A stretch of 64,000 bases of DNA, taken from positions 4,417,394-4,481,393 of the forward strand of contig NC_033622.1 in the NCBI RefSeq assembly GCF_001540865.1. The letters run 5' to 3'. Source of the DNA: Ananas comosus (taxonomy: Eukaryota; Streptophyta; Magnoliopsida; Poales; Bromeliaceae). Under the pieces are notes generated by a model, which was given only the letters and a program-made list of their open reading frames with translations, did no database searches and was not told the DNA's origin. Shown here piece after piece: positions 47,901 to 59,800 of the stretch. Position 1 is the stretch's first letter. The number at the start of each line of letters is the position of its first letter. A program made the position numbers and the translations under genes.

Positions 47901-50843
47901 TAGTAAGCTATATATAGCAAATATTCATAATTATTTGATTAAATCTTTCAAAATAGTATTATAAAAGGTTATTGGAACCAAAAAATTGAAATAGGTTCGT
48001 AGCAAAGCGTGCCAATAGGAGGTCATGCGCATCAATCGGCACGCAAGCGTATCATGTGTCGGCACGGAAGCGTGCCGGTGCCGTACCGTGCCAGGCAGAC
48101 AACGGCACGCCCGTACTTTTAACCTTGTTTGAAAAAATTATTTTAAAAATTATTTGAAAAAATTATTTTTTTATTAATTGTTTGAAAAAATTAGTAGACC
48201 TATCAAAAAAAATTAAACAATAAATTATATGACAAATAAATTAAATAAATTTAAGTATCAATTGATTTAATTTAGCTTTTAATTTTATCAGTATTTTCAA
48301 TCTTCTAGCGCAAAAATAAAATTTTATGTTTGATGTGCCTCAAAATTTGTTTATTAAGTTCGATTTTGTTCTTCTAATTTGCCAAAAATTTTGTGGTGCA
48401 ACAAATTTTGATAAAATAATTTGTGAAGAAAAAATGGATGTCTGTGGTGAAAGCGGAAGGGCTTGGACAAATCTTTTGTCCGTATATGGATAAACAAAAA
48501 GAATTAAATCATAATTTTTTTGACTTACCTAATAAGTAAATTTTCGATTTGTAATGTCTTTGGAGAGGGTGTGGGGTACCCAGAATGCTTAAGATACCCT
48601 AAAGAACAAAACAAAATGAAAGAAAAAAGCAAAAAACAAAAAAAAAAGCAAAAAAAAAAATGCGGCACACTCTATCTCGTGCGGCATGGCGTCGCGTGCC
48701 ACGGCATGGGGGTGGTCCAAGAACCCCCTGTACCGATACGACACAGGGCGGCACTTTAAACCCTGGATTTAAAGTGCCGTGGCACGGGGGCGTGCCGCTG
48801 TTTGCCTGGCACGGTGTGGCACCAGTACGCTTCCGTGCCGACATATGGTACGCTTGCGTGCTGATGGATACGTATGACCTCCTACCGGCACCTTTTGGTA
48901 TGGACTTATTTTATTTTTTTTGGTTCTAATAAGAAGCTCTTATAATGTTATTTTGAAAGATTTAATCAAATAATTATGAATATTTGCTATATATAACTTA
49001 CTATACTCATTAATTAACATACTTGTACGCTTTTTTGTATGTAAAGTACAACTATATCTGATGTAGAATAGAAATTTTACATGTTAGAATTTTTAAAATG
49101 CAAAGACACCTTCCTTTCTTTCTTTCTTTTGATCATATTATAGTCTTTCTTTTATAAAATACAAAAAAATAAATTTTAAAATTATTTTAAATAGTATTTG
49201 AAAAAAAAAATTTAATTAATTTTTTAAAAAATTTATTCGATATATCAAAAAAATTAAGCAATAAATTATATGACAAATAAATTAATTAAATTTAAGTATC
49301 AATTGATTTAATTTAGTTTTAAATTTTATTAGTATTTTCAATCTTCTAACACAAAAAATAAAATTTTTATACTTGATGTGTCTCAAAATTTATTTATTGA
49401 GTTCGATTTTACTTCCCTAATTCGCCAAAAGTTTTGTAGTGCGACAAATTTTGATAAAATGATTTATGAATAAAAAATGGATGTTTGTAGTGGAAGCGGA
49501 GGACTCGGGCCGATAGGGTTCGTGTGGAAGCGGATGTCCGTAGTGGAAGCCAAAAGTTTTCGGAGGGTTCGTAGTGGAAGCAATGTCTTTGGGGGGTGTG
49601 GGGTATTTAGGATGCTTTGGGTCCCCGAAAAGAAAAAAAAAAGAAAAAAAAACATAAAGCAAAAAACAAAGCAGAAAAGCAAAAAAAAGGCAACCGACAT
49701 GTACCGTGCCACCGTACCCTCCCGGGTATTGCGTTAGGCCGGGGGGTACGAGACCCCCCACCCCCCCGGTACCGTGCCCCATTCGCGGCACTTTAGACCC
49801 TGAGAGAAAGCCTATAGGCAAACATTAACTAAGCTTGATACATTAACCACTTCATAGTAAGAGCAGTCTCCTAAATTGAGAGGCAAACAATCCTTCAAGT
49901 GTTAAAAGAACCTAGTTCTAGAAATCTAACCTAGCTGAATGGGGAAATAAAAGTCCCACAACCTTTCCAAATAGGCCCATTCAATATGGTACCAAGCCCA
50001 GAGTAGACCCGGAACAAGTCCAAAAGGAAAAGAAAAGGTGAAAATAATGTGAACAAGACATTAGTCCCTACTGTAAACTAAAACAACAACCAAATGATGC
50101 AGCACAAAACTACAAAATAAAATCCAAACAAACCCAATAGTAGACAACACATTGAACACCAAAAGAAGACAACAATTAGGTCCTTTGTCAAACATCATCA
50201 ATAGCAAAACCCCTTAAGGCTGTGCGGAAAAAAAAAGGGGGGGTTGAAGCTCACATCAACCACTAGCTTGCATGCGTGACATGTATTGATTTGTTTATTG
50301 ATAACGGCTGACAAGCATCCAGGGAACACAATACTACTCTTCGCTTGAATGAAGCCATTATCGAAAAAAGACTTTTGCAGCCACCACTTAAAGAAGCAAG
50401 TAATTGTATGATATGGATGCCTCAAACTTTAATGCCACACCCATCATCATGTCTAAGTAAGAAATGATGAGCATGATCCATTAAAGGAGGATGCGATCAA
50501 GAGAGAATAAGGCCACATGGGAGGTGGTGGAAAAACCATGTACAGGGAAGAAAACGAGGGAAATATGGAAATGAGAAGACTCGAGAGAGAGAGAGAGGGA
50601 GGGTTAAAAGAAAGTCACAATATTGAAAGGGAAGGACAACGATGTGAGAAATATGAAAAAAAATACCAAAAAAAGAGAAAGAGGAAGAGAGGAAGGAGGC
50701 AAAGAAAGGGAGGGAAATAAGAAGGGGTTGGGAACATGGGAAGGGGAAGAAATGGAGTCTCCCTCGTATCCAGGGACGAAGCCAGAATTCAAATCGTAGA
50801 GGGGCCAAAAGCTATAATTTTTAGATATCTACATTTTATAGTG

Positions 50844-50887
<44 letters not shown>

Positions 50888-53800
50888 TAACGGCTGTATA
50901 CTATCGGTAGCACGGAGGCTCCGTGTTACAAGTTGTTTTCAATGATGGCGGCTTCCAAATCGAAGATCGACTCCGTTAGACTTGATCTACACTATTAAAA
51001 ATATTTGGAAACTAAATTTCATAATTTTTCGACATCATTTGGCTAGTGATCAAAGGCTCAAAATTGACAATTTTAATGGTAGATGTGACGCGTTTGTGAA
51101 TTTAACGGTGTAAAACAATCCAAATCTGATAAAATTTTTATAGAAAATTCTTTTCACTATTTAAATAAGATCAGTACCTCTGATCTTAAATTAAAATCTT
51201 TTATCATCATTTTTTATGAGATTTTTATTTCAGCCGTTCATTTTTACACTACTCGTTTGATAGGTAAATGATGCTGAAAAATAATGAAATTTAGTTTCTA
51301 AATACTTTCAATAGTGTGAGATCAGTCTAACGGAGGCCGATCGTCAATTTGAAGCCGCATTATTGAAAACAACTTGATAGCACGAAGGCTCCGTGCTACC
51401 GATAGTATATAGCCTAGCTCTACATATATATATATATATATATATAGAGAGGAGATGAGAAGAGAGAGAGAAGAGAGAGAGAGTTGGGCTAGAATACTAT
51501 TGATAGCAAAACTCATTTTTGCTATCAAGTTTTAGCCTTTGATCAACTCTTTTCATCATTTCTAATCATTGGATTAAATACTATAAACCAATGGGGACCA
51601 ATCAACCCTAGGGGACCCACTACTCTAACTGACTAATATACATCCTAACCTTACAATCTTTCATCCAAGGGTTAAAAACTTGATAGCAAAAAGAGCGTTT
51701 TGCTATCAATAGTATTCCAGCCTAATTCTCTTCTATATATATATATCAGGACTGCTGTGCTCATCAGGAGTACGGAGGCCTTCGTGCTCCTGAGCCGTTT
51801 TCGATGATGAAATTTTCAATTTGATGATGGAATTTTTCAAATCGACGATCGGCTCCGTTAGACTTGATCTAGCGTATTTGAAGTTTATAGAAAATAATTT
51901 AAAAATTATTGATTTTGAATCCTTTTGATTGCTAGGTAAATAATATCGAAAAATCATAAAATTTATTTTCTAGATACTTCAAATATGTTAGATCAAGTCT
52001 AACAGAGCCGATCGTCGATTCGAAAACCCATCATCAAAAACGGCTTAGGACCACAGAGGCCTCCGTGCTTCTAATAGCACACAAGACCTACTCTATATAT
52101 ATATATATATATATAGTTTTTTACACTGCTGTTTTTTTTAGAACTACTAGATAACTAATATATACTCAAAATTTATAATTTTTAATTTATAACTTTTCAT
52201 ATAAAAACCTTTCAAATGAAGCAGATTACATTTACAGGATAAATTTTAATTTGTAATATATACATACTCCGAATCTCGTCGAGTATGATGTATGGTGTAT
52301 TAGGTGCATGCAATTTCATTTTTTCTTTTTTTCTCCGGTGATTGACTCTCTGCCGTTCATGTTGTGCCTCATGAGACACTAAAGAACTTTTCATGTAGGC
52401 CACCATTATAATATTTGTTTAACTATAACTTCTTATCTTTTAAGTCTTAGCAATATAAGGACCAAAAATGAACATTTTAAAAGTTGAGGGGGGCCATGGC
52501 CCCCCTCAGCCTACATGTGGCTTCGTCCCTGCTCGCATCAAATTCCCTTTGTAGGAAGAGGGGCAAAGGAGACAAGCACAACCATTTTAGTCCTAATTTT
52601 AGAAAGATTCATAAGGCTGAAATAGAGAATAATGAGGATTTGACGTAGTTAGAACTAATATCAAGATTAAATACAAAATTTCTAGCATTTTATCTAGAGT
52701 AATAGATTAAATTTGTTGTAACTTTTTGGCTATTGTTTAGAGAAGAGTGATTTAGAGTGGTCCTTGTCACGCCTCAGGACTCAGCGGAAGCCCGCTCGGT
52801 GCGTGTCCAGACTCACCATATGCCTACAACATATAAGGCGTCTACAACAATATGATGAATAACAAGAGTATAACAACATCTAGTATAATATCAGAGCATA
52901 AGTACAACTGATCTCTAATGACATATAGAAGTAAATAAAACTAAATAACTAGAATAAACCATAAAGTAGATACACCAAAAGATCCACATAATCAAAGCTA
53001 AATACAAAAGTGGTGGTCTCTAAACATCGGGTACAACCATTTTTCTCTCCAACAAAAACAAAAGGGGGAGATGACCACCTAACAAAAGAATCTCCGCGCT
53101 ATCTAGCTAGGGGCGACTCCCTTGCCGCGATCCCGAGCCTCTCCCGGCGTGGATGGCTCTATAAACAAAAACAATAACACAATAGGAATGAAAACTATTA
53201 GTCAAGGTAAGCCGCCGACATCAGCGAAATACACTACTAGGTCATGGAGGCATGAGTAGTATATTTTAAACATGTAACTGAAATAAACATGTATATTGCA
53301 ATTAATAAAATTTATTAAACTACTATGCCTCTACTTAGCATGAAGTTTCACAATTATAGGAGCTATTCTAACATGAATGAGCATGTCCAACTAGTATGCA
53401 CTATCTAGTGATGATGTCCACATTTCACTTTTATTTGTCATTGTTCCAATCAATTAGGACCTACACAAGTGTAGTCCGGCTTGCGCCGTGCCTAATGGCC
53501 TCGTAGTAGTTAACATTCCCACTCTAGGAATGTGCCTCTCCCATGGCATCCCATTTCGGCGCCCAATCCCGCACGGGTGAGCTTATGTCGCGTAGGCTAT
53601 TTCTAGAGTGCCGGCTTGTGGGGAGCGACCCTCACAAGCATATGCGAATGAGCACAATGGCAAGCAAGCGTAATCATCCATCTTAAGTCCACTATCATCA
53701 TGTCTAAAACATGGTATAACACTAATGACCCAACGGTCTATCACTATGGCATCATGTAGAGGTTTAACCATTTATGAAGTCAAGTGTCACTTTATGACAT

Positions 53801-56800
53801 TAATGTTCACTATGTCAAGCATGAGTTCCATGTCCAAGAGCATGTCAAACTTGTCATTTCACTAATAAATGAAATATAATTTCTAGCCACATATAAAGAA
53901 TGCCATTCACATGTAAGTTTACTATACACTCCTCGCTTTACTACATAGAGGTTATAAAACATGATACATGACATATGCATTTTAAGCATTCAAAAATTTA
54001 TTTATGCTCTATCTACCATGAATATGCATGATTTTTTATTTTACAATAAAAGCAATGATATAGGAGTAGTTCACCCATTTCGGTGAGGTCAAACCCACCG
54101 GATACCCCTCGTAACCCCTTCGTTTGCGCGAACGAGGTTGCCCACAAGTCTCCTAGCTCCTTAACAAATATTCTAAGAGGGTTAGGGGTTTCGAACGAAC
54201 ACTCTACAAAATCCACATAATCCAACCCATATATAGGTAGAAAATTACCTTGTATGGTGAAGAACTCTTCCAAGATCCAAATGAAGGCTAGGATACTTCT
54301 AATCCAACCTAAAAGAGAGTTCTACCTCCATCAATTTAACCCCAAAGACTACAAATCAAAAACCCCAAATAAAACCCTAGTTTTCCCAAAACTAGGTTTC
54401 ATCTCAAAAATCCAACGAAGCATGATCCAAAGGAGAGATCAAAGCTACTAACCTCTCTTTAAGCTCCAAACCAAGCTAGAATGGTGCTAGGGTTGGAGAT
54501 CTTTTCTCAAACAAGTTCAATCCTTCAACACCAAAGCTTTTCCAAGGTTCCAAGACCAACACCAAGCAAAGAGAAGCAAAAAGGAAGAGATCAATCCAAG
54601 AAATCTCACAAGAAAGGAGAGGAAATCTAGAGAAAGATAGAGGAGATACTCACCTCTCCTCTCCTCAGGTTGCAGCACAAAAGAGCCCCTCCAAAGGGTG
54701 TGGGGTTATATAAAGAGTTGCTACAATCACAAAAAGACCTCTAAAAAACATGCAGTCTGCGAACTACACTGCGTACCGGTACGCGGGCTGGAGTACCGGT
54801 ACCCCGCAGCAGAACGCGCAAACCCGAGCCTCTTTCAAGAAGACGGACTGCAGTGTACCGGTACTCGCGTGATGCTGTACCGGTATCAGGCTCCAGCACC
54901 GGTACTCGGGCAATGCAGTATCGGTACTCTGCCTCGCAAAGCTCAAACCCGAGAGCTCTCCTCTCGGTTACGCGACGGGGTTCCGGTACCCCTCTCAGGT
55001 ACCGGTACCTAGCATCCCAAAACCTGCAGTTTGGAGTTTTTGGTGCTAAGTACTCACTCTCGCTCCTCAAGACGCGAGTAATTGGTCGGAACGCAGTCAA
55101 CGACTCTCAAGAATATCAAGAATAGTACTAAATACTATTCGAACACTAGAACCTTGCAGTTTGCTAAGGTTCAGTGTGTTACAGTCCTTTTATTTTTGGA
55201 TTTATTATCCTTGACTTCAAATGTTAATTCTAGATGTGATTCATTGTCACGCCCCAAACTCGAGGCGAAACACACGCCGCATACCTGCTAATTTAACAGA
55301 AACAAACAAAAAGATGATTACAAAATTTTTCACTTAATCCAAAGAATCAAAAAATGAGACTAGCAATTGAATTTCGTCTAAAATCAAAACAAATTCTCAT
55401 ATATATAAAACTGAAGTTTATTATAAAGCCCAAACGAAACTTCATTCTACCAGTACCATAAATAATAACTATATGAAGAACAGAAAAGAATGATGAAACA
55501 GAAGCAGAACAAATCCAAATGATAGTTTTAGGAAGTTCGCTTATTCACATCCGACTACACTAGACATAAAAGCAAAATAAACTGAAACTAAACAGTGACT
55601 ATATCTAACGTTCACTCTTTCTCCTCCCCGCCGCGTAAATTAGTCTCAGTAGCTGACTACCTGGGTAAGCAACCATACACCACAGTACTCGGATTAAGCA
55701 TACAAATAAATAAATATAAAAATTACTTTAAGCGATTGGTTTTTAATTTGCAAAATTTCAGAAACAAAGATTATTAGAATTTAAAATTCAAATCAAATAG
55801 GAACTATAAATTTACAAAGCATTTCATCTTCCAACAAATAAACGAAATAAAAATTTAAGTCTCCGGTAACTAACTATATAGTGTAATCTGTTAGCGATAT
55901 TCAGAGTTATGCGAAAGCGTAAAATAGAACAAAGGCACCCGAAGGTGCATATACAGAACAGAGGCACTTGAAAGCGCAAATACAGAACAGAGGAGCGGAT
56001 CGGCGCAGGCACCCGAAGGCGCAATACAGAGGCGAAACTAGTTTTTATAACAGAATACATGTCGACATGGCCAACATTAGCATAGCAGAATATCAAGAGA
56101 CATTATAATTTAAAACACTTATTCAGTCACTAATTTACAGAACAGATTATCAAATTTTAAAATTCTTCTGGTAAAAGAACCTTTCAATCACAGTTGAAAC
56201 TCAGTTTACAGAAATGTTTAATATAGGCTTAACCTTTAATTTTAAAATCTACAAAATCAAGATTTTCTCACAATCAAAATATTTTCCTAAATTATTTTGC
56301 AAAAACTAAAGGGTGTCCGGTTGTTTACCTTAACGGAGCTTTGTAGCTAAGAAGCTATCCAGTCGAAAATTGCACGAAAACTCAATCACTGAAACCAAAA
56401 ATAGAAAAATACTATTCTCTATAAGCTACTTAAAATAAACTTACAAAAAGGACATATATTTTGAAGACAAACTTATGCAAAAATTTAAATTCGGATAGAC
56501 TCACATAGGTTGACAATGTCGGCTAAAAATGCATGCAAAAAGGTCGAGATGGAGTACGAAAGAGATTTAGAATAATAAACTCGACAAAACTCAAACGAGG
56601 ATGAAGAGTTTCAAAGAAGCAAGATAACATAAATGAAGTGTTACTAATGCTCGAAAAGAAAGTTTTCAGATGTTGAAATATTATATTACCATCTACAATC
56701 AGATGGGATTGAAATTAGAAACAAAAACGACATTCGCTCTCTCTTAGGCATTTTGTCTAACATGTAACGGGCATTTGAAAAGTATGTAGAATATGCGAAG

Positions 56801-59800
56801 TTTACACAACCAAATCATATAGAGAATACGAGATACAAGATTAACAGTTCAATTAATATTAATTTAGATTGTTCGAAATCAGATTTGAATGATCTTAGTA
56901 CTATTCATTAAAGAAGAACACCTAACAATAATCACATAAACATGGATAAAGTTTAGATGCTTTCAAGAATAGGTGTAGAGACGAAAACGAAAGGAAGGAA
57001 GTGGAACCTTCTTAAAGATAGGAACGACGACGATGAGATGTCGTTAATGGCGAATCAAAAATGCCGATAGATGGGGATTGCGGCGGAGGTGGCCGCGGAT
57101 GACGGCGACGACGACGGTGATCGGAATGATGACGTATGTGCGTGTGCAGGGGAGGGGTGTACGGACACAAGGGAGAGAGGGAGTTGTACAGGGGAGAGGT
57201 GGGTTGGGTTGGGATGCTGTGATGAACATGAAAGGGAACATAAGAAATTAGGGATTCAATTTGGCATAATATGCTGCCGAATCCCTCAACAATTAATATT
57301 TACGAAAAGGTCCACGTTTTAAAAGAATAGAGGTCAAAACAAAAGGGATAAAGTGTAGGGGTGTTACATTCATTTTACGCGTATGCTCCTATGAAGTTAC
57401 TCTCTAATGGAGAAATCATTGTTCAGATTTATTCCATTTTTATTTAATCAATTTTCAACGATTCTTATCTCTTATTTTTGTCACTTGATGAAGATCCAAA
57501 TTACCAGACTTATTTGTATGTCAATTTGTTTGAGTTTGATGGCTTTGATTCCTTAAAGCATCGGTATATTATGGTACACTATTATTAGTTCATGACAGAA
57601 TAACAGCCCCGCTGCAAAGAATGGGCCCTTAGCTAGTTGTTCTAAACATGCTGCTTTTGCTTATCTTCACACTTAAATTTCTTTTTTTAGTAATGATCTT
57701 TAATATGTAAGTTTCTCTCATCTCTTTTATTTTTGATACTCCTAGTTCTTCAAGGTGATCATTAATTTTAAAATCCTTGGTAATGTTGTTTGTTCTAGCA
57801 CTTCTATTTTTCACCAACTCATAATTTTGATCGGGCTTTTTTATAAAATGACCCTCCAAAACTTTCAAATTGGCAAAATAGCCCTATCAAAATTTTATTT
57901 GGAAAACTAACCCTTCTTTCGCCACGTTGGATTTTTGCTATAAAGGCGGTGAATGATTCACCACCTTTACAGATATATAATGAAGGCGGTGAATGATTCA
58001 CCGCCTTCATAATATATATGTAAAGATGGTGAATCATCACTCATAATATATATGTAAAGACGGTGAATCATCACCGTCTTTTTTGTGTTTAACTTCAGGA
58101 CTTAGACAAATTTCGATAAATTTGAGGTATTTTGCACTAAATGCAGTGAATCATTCACCGCCTTCACACCGCCTTCATTATACATATGTGAAGGCGGTGA
58201 ATGATTCACCGCATTTATAGCAAAAATTTGACGTGGCGCCTATGTGGCGAAAGCAGGGTTATTTTTCCAAATAAAATTTTGACAGGGTTATTTCTCCAAT
58301 TTTAAAATTTTGGAGGGTTATTTTATAAAAAAGCCCATTTTGATCTAATTCATGTTGAGTCGTTAGATTATTGAATCTTTGAAGTTATGATTCTTCCAAT
58401 ACATTGGATCACCTTTATTGGTTGTTTATCTTGTGATTCTTGTTTGCAGTTCAAGCTTCTTGGTCTACAGAATAACTCTTATCAATTCTATCATTGAATA
58501 TCTGTTCCTTGATTTTATTGAAATGAATATTTCTATCTGTTAATTCTCTTTCAAATGCATAAAACTTCATGTTTTATTTTTCTTGTGGTAATACATTGTC
58601 CCTTATCGAACCGCATCTTGCTCATCATCCTTCCCTGCATATGTTACTGTATATTGTCATCATTTATCGACTTATTGAGGATTCTCTACAGCCCCTTTCA
58701 ACTATAATTCACTTCTACTCAATTGTTTTTGCATGTATAACTTTTGTTGTCTTTTCCTTGCCATGATTGGCTAATTCTTCAGCAGTAGATCCTATCATGT
58801 GAAATAGCTGTCGTTCTTCTTCTTTTGCTCCATCAGTCAATGTAACTATTTTGGTCTGTCTCAAACATTTCTTGCTCAGAAAACAGTGTCCTAAGAATTA
58901 GTACGGTATTGATATGGTTCTCACTTCTCACTACTCAGGTAGATGTGAGAAAATATACGAAGGAGTGGCCTCAGGTTAGGAAATAATAAGAGACTGATAG
59001 ACACGGGGGCAAAAGGGGATTTATATGATGTATCTGTAGCTTCTTTGTCAATTCTTGTAGCTGTTAGTTTGATTAAGGTAAAGTTGGTGAGGTATGAGGA
59101 ATTCGGGGTCGCATGTCGCCGATGATCACAGGTTTTCCTAGTTCCACTAGCTTGTTCAAGGTATGAAAAGAAAGATAAGAGATAAGGTGGGTGAAGAGGG
59201 TATTAAATTTACCTTCTGATATTAAATCTTTCATGAGCAATCTTTCTGTATGTTTTACTTTACTGTGGAAAGTGCTTACCCTTATATATTACGGCTTAAG
59301 GCTGGAGTTCTAATAGCTTAATTCTTAAATCCCAGTGGTCTTCATGCACATTGGTAGATTATGGATATGGTTCTGTGGTTCTGTAGTTGTCATTACTGCT
59401 GAATCAGGCAATTAAGCATCTTTTTGATTGGAAAATTGCACTGATGTAATAAATAGCTGCTAGCACCTTTAATCTTTACATTATAACTCTCATGCTACGT
59501 CTCAATTGTAACTTTTGACTGTCTGAGGTCTCAAAAACAAGGTATTTATGGATAATAGTTTGGTTCGAATTCAATTCTCATCTAAGACGGTGAAAATTTT
59601 GACCAGTCTCAAAGTTGGTTCCGCAAGTAAATTTTGTCAGCATGCAAGTATTTAAGGGCGATGGCTAGCTTTAGAGTAGGACTCACCTCATTCTAGCAGC
59701 ATCTTTTTAACTTGGATGGTTTGATTGCCAGCGGTACCTTGATTGAATCATGCTATCCTTGACAGCTGTCTTATTGTGCAAAGATAAGACTAATGCAAAT

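Larger units (their letters stand above)
50771..52531. mobile_element. hAT-like element with 8-bp target duplication
   Basis: The inverted termini CAGGGACGAAGCCAGAATTC and CAGGGACGAAGCCACATGTA are flanked by CTCGTATC (50763-50770) and CTCGCATC (52532-52539), an 8-bp duplication with one mismatch. Near the right end is a GGGGGCCATGGCCCCC palindrome (52485). There is no transposase. Three MITEs in TA tracts fill most of it. Confidence 0.85.
52765..55183 (-). mobile_element. Solo LTR, family C, in intron 2
   Basis: On the minus strand it starts TGTAACACACTGAACC (55183) and ends AGGCGTGACA (52765). It is flanked by a perfect 5-bp duplication GTCCT (52760-52764, 55184-55188). It contains ACCGGTAC-rich U3, a TATA box, a leader and a family-C middle. 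The hairpin region (about 53187-53214) is partly deleted. It is antisense to the BSD gene. Confidence 0.9.

Noticed and set aside
47031..49811. AGAGAAAG on both sides of the MULE-like array as a target duplication
   Set aside because: The left copy is separated from the element start by about 12 bases, and the match is low-complexity.
50517..50720. Arg/Glu/Lys-rich open frame
   Set aside because: Purine-rich low-complexity DNA with no homologue recognised and no gene context.
54698..55125. Arg-Tyr-rich open frames on both strands
   Set aside because: They reflect the repeated ACCGGTAC motif in LTR U3, not a protein.
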